DNA from: Burkholderiales bacterium | Lineage (GTDB): Bacteria > Pseudomonadota > Gammaproteobacteria > Burkholderiales > Burkholderiaceae_F | DNA: 64,000 nucleotides | Assembly: GCA_016716275.1 (NCBI GenBank) | Contig: JADJWR010000003.1 | Coordinates: 372,001 to 436,000, forward strand | Direction of reading: 5' to 3' | Shown: one piece after another, positions 53,689 through 62,512 of the stretch | Position numbering within the stretch: the first letter of the stretch is position 1 | How the letters are laid out: each line of letters opens with the position of its first letter | Program-made: the position numbers and the translations under genes | The notes under the pieces: generated by a model | Database searches by the model: none | Seen by the model: only the letters and a program-made list of their open reading frames with translations | Told to the model about the DNA's origin: nothing

Positions 53689-54345
53689 CTAACGCTCGCG
53701 CAGCTTGCCGTGTTCCAGCCGCAGTACGCGGTCGGCGGTGGCGGCGGCGTGCACCGAGTGGGTCACCAGGATGCCGGCGGCGCCCTGCGCCTTGATCGTG
53801 CGCGCCAGCAGGTTCAGCACGGTGTCGGCGGTGTCGGGATCGAGGTTGCCGGTCGGCTCGTCGGCCAGCAGCAGGGCGGGGCGGTGCACCAGCGCGCGGG
53901 CCACCGCGACGCGCTGCAGTTCACCGCCGGACAGCTCGCGCGGCGCCGACTCGGCGCGGTCGCCGAGGCCCACCGCCGCCAGCAGCTCGCCGGTACGCGC
54001 GCGGCGCTCGGCGGTGTGGATGCCGAGCAGCACCAGCGGCAGCTCGACGTTCTGCGCGATTGTCAGGTGCGGCAGGATGTGGAACGCCTGGAAGACGAAG
54101 CCCACCTTGGACCGCCTCAGCCGCGTGCGCGCATCCTCGTCCAGACGCGTCAGATCCTCGCCGCCGATGACGATGCGGCCGCCGTCCGGCCGGTCCAGCC
54201 CGGCGATCAGGTTCAGCAGGGTGGACTTGCCGGCGCCCGACTCGCCGACCACGGCGACGTACTCGCCGGCGCCCAGTTCGAGATCGAGTGAAGCGAGGAT
54301 CGGGCGCGGTCCGAAGCGCCGGGCGAGGCCCTGGATCGACAGCAT
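53689..54345 (-). CDS. ABC transporter ATP-binding protein (LolD/MacB type)
   Basis: A 218-residue ATPase of the LolD/MacB type: G-E-S-G-A-G-K-S-T, Q-A-F-H-I-L-P-H-L-T, L-S-G-G-E-L-Q-R, L-A-D-E-P-T-G-N-L-D and H-S-V-H. No Shine-Dalgarno is clear; an ATG nine bases upstream (54354) is an alternative. First gene of the operon with the FtsX-like permease and AttH-like protein. Confidence 0.92.
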   Translation of the reverse strand: MLSIQGLARRFGPRPILASLDLELGAGEYVAVVGESGAGKSTLLNLIAGLDRPDGGRIVIGGEDLTRLDEDARTRLRRSKVGFVFQAFHILPHLTIAQNVELPLVLLGIHTAERRARTGELLAAVGLGDRAESAPRELSGGELQRVAVARALVHRPALLLADEPTGNLDPDTADTVLNLLARTIKAQGAAGILVTHSVHAAATADRVLRLEHGKLRER

Positions 54346-54397
54346 GGCGCGCATTGTATGCAGCGGCATCGAATAAGCTCTCGCACGAGGAGGGCCC

Positions 54398-55618
54398 ATG
54401 GCCGAAGGGGACGTCGTCACGATCGAGGACATCCGCGCCGCCGCGCAGCGCCTGCGCGGCAAGGTCGAGGAAACACCGTGCCTGCACTCGCGCACGCTGT
54501 CGCAGATCACCGGCGCCGAGGTCTACCTGAAGTTCGAGAACCTGCAGTTCACCGCCAGCTTCAAGGAGCGCGGCGCGCTTAACTGCCTGGCGCTGCTCAC
54601 CGACGAACAGCGCCGCCACGGCGTGATCGCGGTATCGGCCGGCAACCACGCGCAGGGCGTGGCCTACCACGCGCAGCGCCTCGGCGTGCCGGCGGTGATC
54701 GTCATGCCGCGCTACACGCCGATGGTGAAGGTCGAGCGCACGCGCGGCTTCGGCGCCGAGATCGTGCTAGCCGGCGAGAGCTTCGACGATGCCAAGGAAG
54801 AGGCCTTGCGGCTGCAGAACTCGCGTGGCCTGACGCTGGTGCACCCGTACGACGACCCGCGCGTGATCGCCGGGCAGGGCACCATCGGCCTGGAGATGCT
54901 CGCCGCGCAACCGCAGCTCGATTGCCTGTGCGTGGCCATCGGCGGCGGCGGGCTGATCAGCGGTGTCACGCTGGCGGCGCGCGCGATCAAGCCGTCGATC
55001 GAGGTGATCGGCGTGCAGACCGATCAGTTCCCGGCGATGTACGCGCTGTTCAGGAACGTCGAGATGCGGTCGGCCAACGCCACGCTGGCCGAGGGCATCG
55101 CGGTGAAGTCACCGGGGCTCATCACGCGCGAGATCGTCAGACGGCACGTCGACGACATCGTGCTGGTGTCGGAGGGCGACATCGAGCATGCGATCGTGCT
55201 GCTGCTGGAGATCGAGAAGACGGTGGTCGAGGGCGCGGGAGCCACCGGGCTGGCGGCGCTGATCCGCCACCGCGAGCGATTCGCCGGCAAGAAGGTGGGG
55301 CTGATCCTGTGCGGCGGCAACATCGACCCGATGGTGCTCGCCGACATCATCGAGCGCGGCATGGTCCGCGCCGGCCGGCTGGCACGCATCCGCATCGCCA
55401 TCCGCGACGTGCCCGGCGAGCTGGCGCGCGCCGCCGCGGTGGTGGCACAGGCCGCCGCCAACATCGAGGAAGTCGAGCACCAGCGCGCGTTCACCACGCT
55501 GCCGGCGCAGAACGCGCAGCTGGAGATGGTTATCCAGACGCGCGGGCCGGAGCACATCGAGCAGGTGCTGGCGCGTCTGCGCGAGGCGGGGATGCCGGCG
55601 GACCTCGATCCCTATTGA
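54398..55618 (+). CDS. ilvA: Threonine ammonia-lyase with C-terminal ACT-like domain
   Basis: A 406-residue PLP enzyme deaminating threonine (and serine) to 2-oxobutyrate, the first step of isoleucine synthesis. The PLP lysine is in S-F-K-E-R-G-A. Other motifs are S-A-G-N-H-A-Q-G, G-G-G-G-L-I-S-G and C-G-G-N-I-D. The last ~75 residues form an ACT-like domain with R-D-V-P-G-E-L-A-R. Length fits the short TdcB/ilvA class. GAGGAGGG precedes the ATG. Could equally be the catabolic type. Confidence 0.88.
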   Translation: MAEGDVVTIEDIRAAAQRLRGKVEETPCLHSRTLSQITGAEVYLKFENLQFTASFKERGALNCLALLTDEQRRHGVIAVSAGNHAQGVAYHAQRLGVPAVIVMPRYTPMVKVERTRGFGAEIVLAGESFDDAKEEALRLQNSRGLTLVHPYDDPRVIAGQGTIGLEMLAAQPQLDCLCVAIGGGGLISGVTLAARAIKPSIEVIGVQTDQFPAMYALFRNVEMRSANATLAEGIAVKSPGLITREIVRRHVDDIVLVSEGDIEHAIVLLLEIEKTVVEGAGATGLAALIRHRERFAGKKVGLILCGGNIDPMVLADIIERGMVRAGRLARIRIAIRDVPGELARAAAVVAQAAANIEEVEHQRAFTTLPAQNAQLEMVIQTRGPEHIEQVLARLREAGMPADLDPY

Positions 55619-55933
55619 TCGAGCCGCGTTCGATCAGCGAAGCGCCCTGGTGGCGGGCGCGCCTTGTCTCCCACATTCAGGTGTTGTGCGGGAGATACGG
55701 GAGATCCGTCGAGCCGGAAAAGAAATCTCCGCATGGCTCCTTCCGGCGACTCGCGCGTTGCGCGCGAGGGGAGGAAACCGTGCGGAGAATTCGATCGGTC
55801 GCGCTGCGACCGACCCGAACCCCGGAGTGCCTGAGCTACCCCGCCGGCCTTCTCAGAGGCGAGCGGGCCGCGCCGGCGACCTGGCGTGCGCCTCCTTCAG
55901 CAGGAGGCTGGCCACGCGGCCAGAACGCGAGGT
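55619..55933. other. Intergenic region with three hairpins
   Basis: It separates convergent ilvA and the peptide gene. Perfect stems: CTCGCGCG/CGCGCGAG at 55750-55768, TCGGTCGC/GCGACCGA at 55795-55813 and GCCTCCT/AGGAGGC at 55890-55908. The last is 26 bp downstream of the peptide stop and could terminate it. None has a T-run. A further GCCGGAA/TTCCGGC pair spans 55713-55747. No coding frame is supported. Confidence 0.5.
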
Positions 55934-56065
55934 TCAGGCGAAGACGACCTGCATCAGGCCGCCACCGACGTACGCCATCTCCGTGCTGCTCAGCGTGACG
56001 ACCTGCTCTTCGGCCTGGGCTTCAACGGCGGCGATCTCGGCGGCTTGGCAAACGATGGCGTCCAT
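55934..56065 (-). CDS. Small peptide with a double-glycine leader
   Basis: A 43-codon gene with GAGGA placed 8-9 bp before the ATG at 56065. The N-terminal ~33 residues are an acidic leader (A-A-E-I-A-A-V-E-A-Q-A-E-E) ending L-S-S-T-E-M-A-Y-V-G-G-G, which fits the L-S-x-x-E-(L/M)-x-x-V-x-G-G consensus cleaved by C39 peptidases. After G-G only G-L-M-Q-V-V-F-A (8 residues) or, after the third Gly, 7 remain. That is far shorter than most bacteriocins, so a signalling peptide is likelier. Divergent from the TPR-HD-GYP gene; a C39 exporter is nearby. Confidence 0.7.
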   Translation of the reverse strand: MDAIVCQAAEIAAVEAQAEEQVVTLSSTEMAYVGGGLMQVVFA

Positions 56066-56098
56066 GATTGAATCCTCAAAATGCGTTACGGGAAGTGG

Positions 56099-56159
56099 AT
56101 CGATTGCGTGACAGCTATCGATGGACGGGATAGTTATCGATCGTCGGCAGTTGATCGAT
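56099..56159. promoter_or_regulatory. Array of four ATCGAT palindromes
   Basis: ATCGAT occurs at 56099, 56117, 56136 and 56154, spaced 18, 19 and 18 bp. The last overlaps the TPR-HD-GYP start codon. The array fills the 92-bp gap between that gene and the divergent peptide gene. Regular spacing suggests a multi-site operator; no matching regulator is identified. Confidence 0.5.
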
Positions 56160-58080
56160 GCCCCATAAACGGGATGTGACCGGGCACATGCAGGCGTTGC
56201 TTGAAAAGCTCGACCATGCCGAATCGCGCGTAAGCGTGATGCAGCGGCAGGAGGCACTCGCGCTGCTCGACGAGCTGCTGTCGGCGCTGCGCGCTGCGAT
56301 GGCAGCGCCGAGCGCCGAGGCACACCGGCTGTTCGCTTCCGCAAAGAAGGCGCTGCACGGGTTGCCGCTCGAGGTGCTTTCGGAAGCGCGCGTCGAAGGC
56401 CTGCTGCTGTCGGCGCAGTTCGCCTATGTGTCGGGCCAGCCGTTCTCCGGCCTCGAGCACGCCAGCCTGGCGGTCGAGTGCGCGCGCCGGATGAACGACG
56501 CTGCGGCGCTGCGCAAGGCGCTGACCTTCCACGGCATCCTGCTCGCCGACACCGGCAACATCGCCAATGCCGTCGAGGCCTACGCGGAGGCCCTCGAACT
56601 GGCCGAATCGATGCACGACCTGCGGGCGGAGACGCCGGTGTGGGTCAACCTCGGCTCGGCGTTGACTTACGCCGGGCAGCTGAACGAAGCGGTGTCCTGC
56701 TTCGAGCGCGTGGTGTCGCTGTCCGGCTCGGAGCCGCAGCTGTCGCCGTTCGGGCCGCCGGCGCTCGCCAACATCGCCAACATCTGCCTGTACCTGGAGG
56801 ACTACGCCAAGGGACTGCGCAGCATCAAGGCATCGATCGAGACGGCGGGCGAGCCGCAGAGCGCCACCGCGCGGATGAACCGGGCGATGGCCGAGTGCTC
56901 GTACACGCGGCTGCTGCTCGAGGTCGACAGTCTCGAGCGCGCCCGCGAGCGCTGCGAGCTGGCCAAGCGGTTTGCGCACGAGTCGAAATCCGAGCGTGCC
57001 GAGCTGCAGGCGGCATTGGCCGAGGGGCTGTGCGAGGTGCATGCCGGGCTGATCGACCTCGGCATGTCGCGCCTGTCGCAGGCGCTGGACCGCGCGCGGG
57101 TACTGAAGTCCGAGCTGCGCTACGCACTGCTGGCGATGGTCAAGGCGCAGGAAGTCGCCGGCAAGCACGACGTCGCGCTGGTGTACCTGCGCGAGCTGAT
57201 GATGCACACCAAGAAGACGCAGCAGGAAAACGCGCTGCGTCACCATCGCCTGCACCTGGAGAACCTGGCGCGGCAGCAGCAGGGCGCCTCGGAAGAGGTG
57301 GTGATGGAGCGCCACGAGCAGTCGTTGCGCGGCAAGCTGGCCGAGCAGGTGGCGCAGCAGGAGCTGATGCGCTCGCGCATCGAGATGCTCGAGCGGCTGG
57401 CGGTCACTGCCGAGTTGCGCGACGACTCCACCGGCGAACACTCCTACCGGGTGGGCCGCCTGTCGTCGCTGCTCGGCCAGGAGTTCGGCTGCGACGACCA
57501 GACCTGCTTCATGCTCGATCTGGCGGCGCGGCTGCACGACATCGGCAAGATCGGCATCCCCGACGGCATCCTGCTGAAGCCCGACCGGCTGACCGAGGCC
57601 GAGCGCGAGATCATGAAGACGCACACCACGGTCGGCGCCGAGCTGCTGGCGCAGAGCGAGATGCCGCACATGCAGATGGCGGAGGACATCGCGCGCTTCC
57701 ACCACGAGTGGTTCGACGGCTCGGGCTATCCGAACGGCATCGGCGGCGCCGCGATCCCGATCGCCGCCCGCATCACCGCGCTGGCCGACGTCTTCGACGC
57801 GCTGACCCACCGCCGGCCTTACAAGGAGCCGTGGCCGGTGGCCCGTGCGCTGGACGAGATCGCCTATCTGAAGGGCCACCAGTTCGACCCGGAGCTGACC
57901 GATCTGTTCCTGGCGCTGGTCCGGCGCCTGCAGCGCGAAGTCGGCGACCTGGACGAGTACCTGGGTGAGGCCGCGCGTGCCTCGCCGTTCATCCGCGCGC
58001 GCGAGAAGATCGCCACCACGCTGCGCCGCTCGGGCGGCCGCGACGCGGGCTATCGCACCCGCCTCGACGCGCAGCGCTGA
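56158..58080 (+). CDS. TPR-HD-GYP protein, putative c-di-GMP phosphodiesterase
   Basis: A 640-residue protein. About 80-330 residues form tetratricopeptide-like helical repeats (L-T-F-H-G-I-L-L-A-D-T-G-N, V-N-L-G-S-A-L-T-Y-A-G-Q, N-I-A-N-I-C-L-Y-L-E-D-Y). A coiled-coil linker follows, then an HD-GYP domain with H460-D461-I-G-K and H515-H-E-W-F-D-G-S-G-Y-P525. All catalytic residues are present. No receiver or signal peptide. No good ribosome site precedes the ATG at 56158; M11 at 56188 is an alternative. TPR sensors of the RRNPP type bind short peptides, so this may respond to the neighbouring peptide. Confidence 0.85.
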   Translation: MPHKRDVTGHMQALLEKLDHAESRVSVMQRQEALALLDELLSALRAAMAAPSAEAHRLFASAKKALHGLPLEVLSEARVEGLLLSAQFAYVSGQPFSGLEHASLAVECARRMNDAAALRKALTFHGILLADTGNIANAVEAYAEALELAESMHDLRAETPVWVNLGSALTYAGQLNEAVSCFERVVSLSGSEPQLSPFGPPALANIANICLYLEDYAKGLRSIKASIETAGEPQSATARMNRAMAECSYTRLLLEVDSLERARERCELAKRFAHESKSERAELQAALAEGLCEVHAGLIDLGMSRLSQALDRARVLKSELRYALLAMVKAQEVAGKHDVALVYLRELMMHTKKTQQENALRHHRLHLENLARQQQGASEEVVMERHEQSLRGKLAEQVAQQELMRSRIEMLERLAVTAELRDDSTGEHSYRVGRLSSLLGQEFGCDDQTCFMLDLAARLHDIGKIGIPDGILLKPDRLTEAEREIMKTHTTVGAELLAQSEMPHMQMAEDIARFHHEWFDGSGYPNGIGGAAIPIAARITALADVFDALTHRRPYKEPWPVARALDEIAYLKGHQFDPELTDLFLALVRRLQREVGDLDEYLGEAARASPFIRAREKIATTLRRSGGRDAGYRTRLDAQR

Positions 58081-58092
58081 GGGCGGCGATCC

Positions 58093-60156
58093 TCAGGCGG
58101 CTGGGCCGCCGCCCAGGCGTACCGTCCGGTCGACTGCGCGTACCGTTTCCGGGCGGTGGCTGACGATCACCAGGCTCAGGTCGAGCGCCTTCAGCCGCTC
58201 GGTGATCTCGCGCTCGCGCGCCAGGTCGAGCTGGTCGAACGCCTCGTCGAGGAACAGCACCTGCGGCTTGCGATACAGCGCGCGCGCCAGCAGCACGCGC
58301 TGCTTCTGGCCGCCCGACAGCGCCACGCCGAGGCTGCCGACGATGGTGTTGTACTGCATCGGCATCGCCTCGATGTCCTCGGCGATGCCGGCCAGCCGCG
58401 CGCACTCGCGCACCTGCGCCGGGTCGTGCTGCGCGTCGAAGAAGCTGATGTTGTCCTCGAGCGTGCCGACGAACAGCAGGTCGTCCTGCAGCACCACGCC
58501 GATGCGGCCGCGGTAGGCGGCGCGGTCCCATTCGCGCACGTCGCGGCCGGCATAGGTGAGCAGGCCCTCGGTCCGGTCGAGCAGGCCCACCAGCACCTTG
58601 ACCAGGGTGGTCTTGCCGGCGCCCGACGGGCCGACGATGGCCACCGTCTCGCCCGGCCGGACCAGGAAGTCGACGTCGCGGAAGGCGAAGCCCTCGATGC
58701 CGTAGGCGAACCCGAGCCCCTTGCCTTCGATGGTGAGCGGCGCGGCGCCCGGCGCGAAGGTCGCAGCCGGCGCGGACTCGGGCTCGGCCAGCGCGATGTC
58801 GGCGATCCGCTCGGCGTGCAGGTCGAGCATGCGGAACTCGATCGCCTTGTCGACCAGGTTGCTGACGCGGGTGATGAACAGCAGCTTGAAGGCAAGGAAG
58901 CCGAACAGCATGCCGACCGAGAAGCGGCCGTCCATCACCAGCGCCGCCGCCAGCCAGACCACCGCCACGTTCTCCAGGCCGAAGATCAGGCCGTTGGCGG
59001 CGCGGTGGACGATCGCCAGGTTCTGCACCGAGACGCCGGCGTTGGTGTGTTCGACCACCAGGTTCTGGTAGGCGGTGCGGCGCTGCGCCTCGCGCAGGTT
59101 CAGCTTGATCGCCAGCATGCCGCGCAGGGTCTCGATGAAGTGCGTGTTCGACTTCGCCTCGTGGGCGATCTGCTCGTCGGCGGCGCGGCGCTGCGGCCCG
59201 TAGAAGATCCAGCGCACCAGGCCGTAGGCGGCCGCCGCGGCGATCACGATGGCGGTGAGCAGGCCGCTGTACCAGAACATCACCGCCAGCGTCAGGGCAA
59301 CCATCACGCCGTCGATCAGCGTCTCGACGAAGGCCAGCGTCAGCGTGCGCTGGATCGCGTCGACGCTCTTGAAGCGCGAGAAGATGTCGCCGATGTGCCG
59401 CTTCTCGAACCATGACAGCGGCAGCCGCAGCAGCTTGCCGAACAGCATGTCGAGCAGGCGCAGGTTCAGGTGGGTCGACAGGTACACGCCCAGCCAGGCG
59501 CGAACCGCGGTGGTGGCCACCTGCATCAGCACCAGCAGCGAGAAGCCGAGGCCGAGCAGGGTCAGCAGGTCGCGGTCGCGGCCGACGATCACGCGGTCGA
59601 TCACCAGCTGCACGAAAAACGGCGAGGCCACCGCGAACACCTCGAGCGCCAGCGACAGCAGCATCACCTGCGTCAACGTGCTGCCCATGCCGCCGGCGGC
59701 GGCCAGCAGCTGCCAGGCGGTGATGCGCTCGCGCTCGTCCTGGCGGGCGAAGCCCTCGGCCGGCGTGAACTCCATCGCCACGCCGGTGTAGTGGCGCGAC
59801 GCCTCGGCCAGCGGCAGCACGCGCTTGCCGCGCGCCGGGTCGAGCACGGTGATCCTGCGGCCGTCGGCCTGGGTCAGCACGACGAAGTGGTTCATGTCCC
59901 AGTGCAGGATCGCCGGCAGCCGCAGCTTGGCGAGCGCCTCCAGCGGCGCCTGCACGCCACGCGGCGCGAGCTTCATCGACTGCGCGATCGCGCCGATGTG
60001 CTGCAATGTGACGCCCTTCATCGACGGCGCCAGCCGCATGCGCATCGCCGCGAGATCGGTGCGGTGGCCGTGGTAGCTGGCGATCATCGCCACGCAGGCG
60101 ATGCCGCACTCGGGCGCCTCGGACTGCAGGATCAGCGGAACGCGCTTACCGAACAA
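58093..60156 (-). CDS. C39 peptidase-containing ABC exporter
   Basis: A 687-residue PCAT. The N-terminal C39 domain has Gln11, catalytic Cys17 (E-C-G-I-A-C), His90 (M-N-H-F-V-V-L) and Asp106. A membrane domain with six helices follows, then a nucleotide-binding domain with G-P-S-G-A-G-K-T-T, L-S-G-G-Q-K-Q-R and L-D-E-A-F-D-Q-L-D. It cleaves double-glycine leaders during export. The HlyD-type adaptor gene is 36 bp upstream. Convergent with the TPR-HD-GYP gene 12 bp away. Confidence 0.93.
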   Translation of the reverse strand: MFGKRVPLILQSEAPECGIACVAMIASYHGHRTDLAAMRMRLAPSMKGVTLQHIGAIAQSMKLAPRGVQAPLEALAKLRLPAILHWDMNHFVVLTQADGRRITVLDPARGKRVLPLAEASRHYTGVAMEFTPAEGFARQDERERITAWQLLAAAGGMGSTLTQVMLLSLALEVFAVASPFFVQLVIDRVIVGRDRDLLTLLGLGFSLLVLMQVATTAVRAWLGVYLSTHLNLRLLDMLFGKLLRLPLSWFEKRHIGDIFSRFKSVDAIQRTLTLAFVETLIDGVMVALTLAVMFWYSGLLTAIVIAAAAAYGLVRWIFYGPQRRAADEQIAHEAKSNTHFIETLRGMLAIKLNLREAQRRTAYQNLVVEHTNAGVSVQNLAIVHRAANGLIFGLENVAVVWLAAALVMDGRFSVGMLFGFLAFKLLFITRVSNLVDKAIEFRMLDLHAERIADIALAEPESAPAATFAPGAAPLTIEGKGLGFAYGIEGFAFRDVDFLVRPGETVAIVGPSGAGKTTLVKVLVGLLDRTEGLLTYAGRDVREWDRAAYRGRIGVVLQDDLLFVGTLEDNISFFDAQHDPAQVRECARLAGIAEDIEAMPMQYNTIVGSLGVALSGGQKQRVLLARALYRKPQVLFLDEAFDQLDLAREREITERLKALDLSLVIVSHRPETVRAVDRTVRLGGGPAA

Positions 60157-60192
60157 GGGTTCCGCCTCGCCGTTGATGCCGCATCGCGCCCG

Positions 60193-61440
60193 TCACTGCA
60201 GTCGCCCGCGCAGCTCGAGCACGGGCTCGAAGATCCACTCGAACACGGTGCGCTTCTCCAGCAGGATGTCGGCGTTGACCAGCATGCCCGGGCGCAGCGG
60301 CACTTCCTGGCCGCCGGCGGCGACCGTCTGCCGCTCGAGCTCGACGTCGATCCGGTAGACCGGCTCGCGCACCGTCATCGGCCCGACCTTCTCGCCGGGC
60401 GACCAGACGGTGCGGCTGACGTTGTGCACGGTCCCCCGGTACTGGCCGAAGCGCTGGAACGGGAAGGCCTCGTAGCGCAGCACCACCGCGTTGCCCGGCT
60501 GCACGAAGCCGACCGCGCGGGTGGGCACCAGCAGCCGCGCCTCCAGCCCGCTGCCGGCCGGCAGCACGGTGGCCAACGGCGCGTCGGCGGCGAGCGACTG
60601 GCCGCGCGCCACCGCGATGTTGGTGACCGTGCCGGCCATCGGTGCGCGGATCACCGTCTCGCGGCGCGTCTCCTCCTGCACCAGGTTCTGCTGCAGCTCG
60701 CCCCGCTCGCGTATCAGCTGGTCCTCCTGCTGGCGGGCGCGCAGGTCGACCGCCGGCAGCTCGCTCTGCGCGCTGCGCAGATCGCGCTCGATGCCGGCGC
60801 GGCTGCGGCGCAGCGTCTCGAGCTTGACCTGCTGGTCGAGCTGATCGTTGCGTTTGGCCGCCAGCGCGGTGTCGGACATGAAGCCGTCCTTGACCAGCTG
60901 CTGCGTGCGCTGAAAATCCTCGCGCGCCGAGGCAACCCGCGTCATCTGCAGGCGGATCTCGGCGTCGGCCTGCGACAGTTCCTTCTTCAGGTCGTCGATG
61001 CGCCGGCGCAGCTGCTCCTTCTGCTGCTCGGCTAGCAGGCGGACGTTCTCCTTCTCGACCTCCAGATTGGCGACCCGCTGCTTCAGTTCGCGCTGCACCA
61101 TGTCCGCCGAGGTGCCGCCCGAGGCCATGCCGCGCTCCAGCGACAGGCGCGCGATCGGCGCGCCGGCGTCGACCGGATCGCCCTCGCGGACCATCAGCTC
61201 GGCCAGCGTGCCGGCCTCCGGCGCGAGGATCGGCGCCGCGCCGACATCGAGCGCCAGGAAGCCCTCGACCCGCTCGCGCCGCGTGTATTCGCCCCAGAAC
61301 ATGAAGCCGACGATCAGCGCGGCGAACGACAGCGCCAGCAGCGTGAAGATCCAGGTCGGCACCGGCCGCGCGATCGACACCTCGCCCAGCAGCTTCTCGC
61401 GCTGGGCATCGATCGCCTCCTGCCGGAACAGCTTGCGCAT
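60193..61440 (-). CDS. HlyD-family membrane-fusion protein
   Basis: A 415-residue adaptor with one N-terminal transmembrane helix (~32-50), a long coiled-coil hairpin (~110-240) and a lipoyl/beta-barrel C-terminal half with I-R-A-P-M-A-G-T-V. Works with the C39 exporter and an outer-membrane channel (TolC-like, not in the window). Expressed just upstream of the exporter. Confidence 0.92.
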   Translation of the reverse strand: MRKLFRQEAIDAQREKLLGEVSIARPVPTWIFTLLALSFAALIVGFMFWGEYTRRERVEGFLALDVGAAPILAPEAGTLAELMVREGDPVDAGAPIARLSLERGMASGGTSADMVQRELKQRVANLEVEKENVRLLAEQQKEQLRRRIDDLKKELSQADAEIRLQMTRVASAREDFQRTQQLVKDGFMSDTALAAKRNDQLDQQVKLETLRRSRAGIERDLRSAQSELPAVDLRARQQEDQLIRERGELQQNLVQEETRRETVIRAPMAGTVTNIAVARGQSLAADAPLATVLPAGSGLEARLLVPTRAVGFVQPGNAVVLRYEAFPFQRFGQYRGTVHNVSRTVWSPGEKVGPMTVREPVYRIDVELERQTVAAGGQEVPLRPGMLVNADILLEKRTVFEWIFEPVLELRGRLQ

Positions 61441-61459
61441 CTCGGGGCGGCCGCCGCCT

Positions 61460-62512
61460 TCAGGGACGCACGAACACGCGCGGCGCGCCGGCCTGCAGCT
61501 CGCCGATCACGCGCGCCTCGGTGAATCCCTCGTCGCGGAAGACCTGCAGCACCGCGCCGGCATCGGCCGCCTCGCACGCAACCAGCAGGCCGCCGCTGGT
61601 CTGCGGGTCGGTCAGCAGCGCCTGGTCGACCAGGGCGGCGCCGCCGAGGTCGACCTCATGCCCGTAGCCGGCCCAGTTGCGGCCCGACGCGCCGGTGATG
61701 AAGCCCTGCTCGGCAAGTGCGCGCGCCTGGCCGAGCAGCGGCACGTCGGCAAGGCGGATTTCGGCGGCCAGGCCGGCGCCGCGGCAGACTTCGAGCAGGT
61801 GGCCGAGCAGGCCGAAGCCCGTCACGTCGGTCAGCGCATGAACGCCCGGCAGCTCCGACAGGCGGGCGCCCGGCGTGTTCAGCCGCGTCGTGCTGGCGAT
61901 CATCTGCGCATAGCCGTCGGCATCGAGGTGGTTCTTCTTCAGCGCCGCCGAGTACACGCCGACGCCGATCGGCTTGCCCAGCACCAGCACATCGCCGGGC
62001 CGCGCGGCGCTGTTGCGCTTGATGCGGTCGGGATGCACCAGGCCGAGCGCCACCAGGCCGTAGATCGGTTCGACCGAATCGATCGTATGGCCGCCGGCGA
62101 TCGGGATGCCGGCGGCGGCGCACACCGACTGGCCGCCGTCGATGATCCGGCGGATGACTTCCAGCGGCAGCCTGTCGATCGGCATCGCCACCAGCGCCAG
62201 CGCCATGATCGGCGTGCCGCCCATCGCGTAGACGTCGGAGATGGCGTTGGTGGCGGCAATGCGGCCGAAGTCGTACGGATCGTCGACGATCGGCATGAAG
62301 AAGTCGGTGGTGGCGATCAGCGCCTGCTGGTCGTTCAGCCGGTACACCGCGGCATCGTCGGCGGTCTCGATGCCGACCAGCAGCGCCGGCGGGATGATAC
62401 CGCTGGCGCCCTTGAGGATCTCGCCGAGCACGCCGGGCGCGATCTTGCAGCCGCAACCGCCGCCGTGCGAGAAGGAGGTCAGACGCAGAGGCTGTACTTC
62501 TGGAGCATTCAT
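61460..62512 (-). CDS. selD: Selenophosphate synthetase
   Basis: A 350-residue AIR-synthase-family enzyme making selenophosphate from selenide and ATP. The active-site motif is F-S-H-G-G-G-C-G-C-K with a Cys, not selenocysteine, at the catalytic position. ATG at 62512 overlaps the glycosyltransferase stop by 4 bp. Selenophosphate feeds selenocysteine, selenouridine or selenoneine; coupling to the SenB-type neighbour favours selenosugar/selenoneine. Confidence 0.94.
   Translation of the reverse strand: MNAPEVQPLRLTSFSHGGGCGCKIAPGVLGEILKGASGIIPPALLVGIETADDAAVYRLNDQQALIATTDFFMPIVDDPYDFGRIAATNAISDVYAMGGTPIMALALVAMPIDRLPLEVIRRIIDGGQSVCAAAGIPIAGGHTIDSVEPIYGLVALGLVHPDRIKRNSAARPGDVLVLGKPIGVGVYSAALKKNHLDADGYAQMIASTTRLNTPGARLSELPGVHALTDVTGFGLLGHLLEVCRGAGLAAEIRLADVPLLGQARALAEQGFITGASGRNWAGYGHEVDLGGAALVDQALLTDPQTSGGLLVACEAADAGAVLQVFRDEGFTEARVIGELQAGAPRVFVRP

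Noticed and set aside
55612..55734. A 40-codon minus-strand frame beginning M-R-R-F-L-F-R-L-D-G.
   Set aside because: The ribosome site is only 2 bp from the ATG, and the frame overlaps the end of ilvA with no family resemblance.
55819..55858. On the minus strand, GGCGGGGTAGCTCAGG resembles a tRNA 5' end with an A box, and GGTTCGGGTC resembles a B box.
   Set aside because: The two boxes are far too close, and no complementary acceptor 3' strand or anticodon arm exists. No tRNA can fold.
61460..62512. Possible selenocysteine in SelD.
   Set aside because: The catalytic position is encoded as Cys and no in-frame TGA occurs in the gene.
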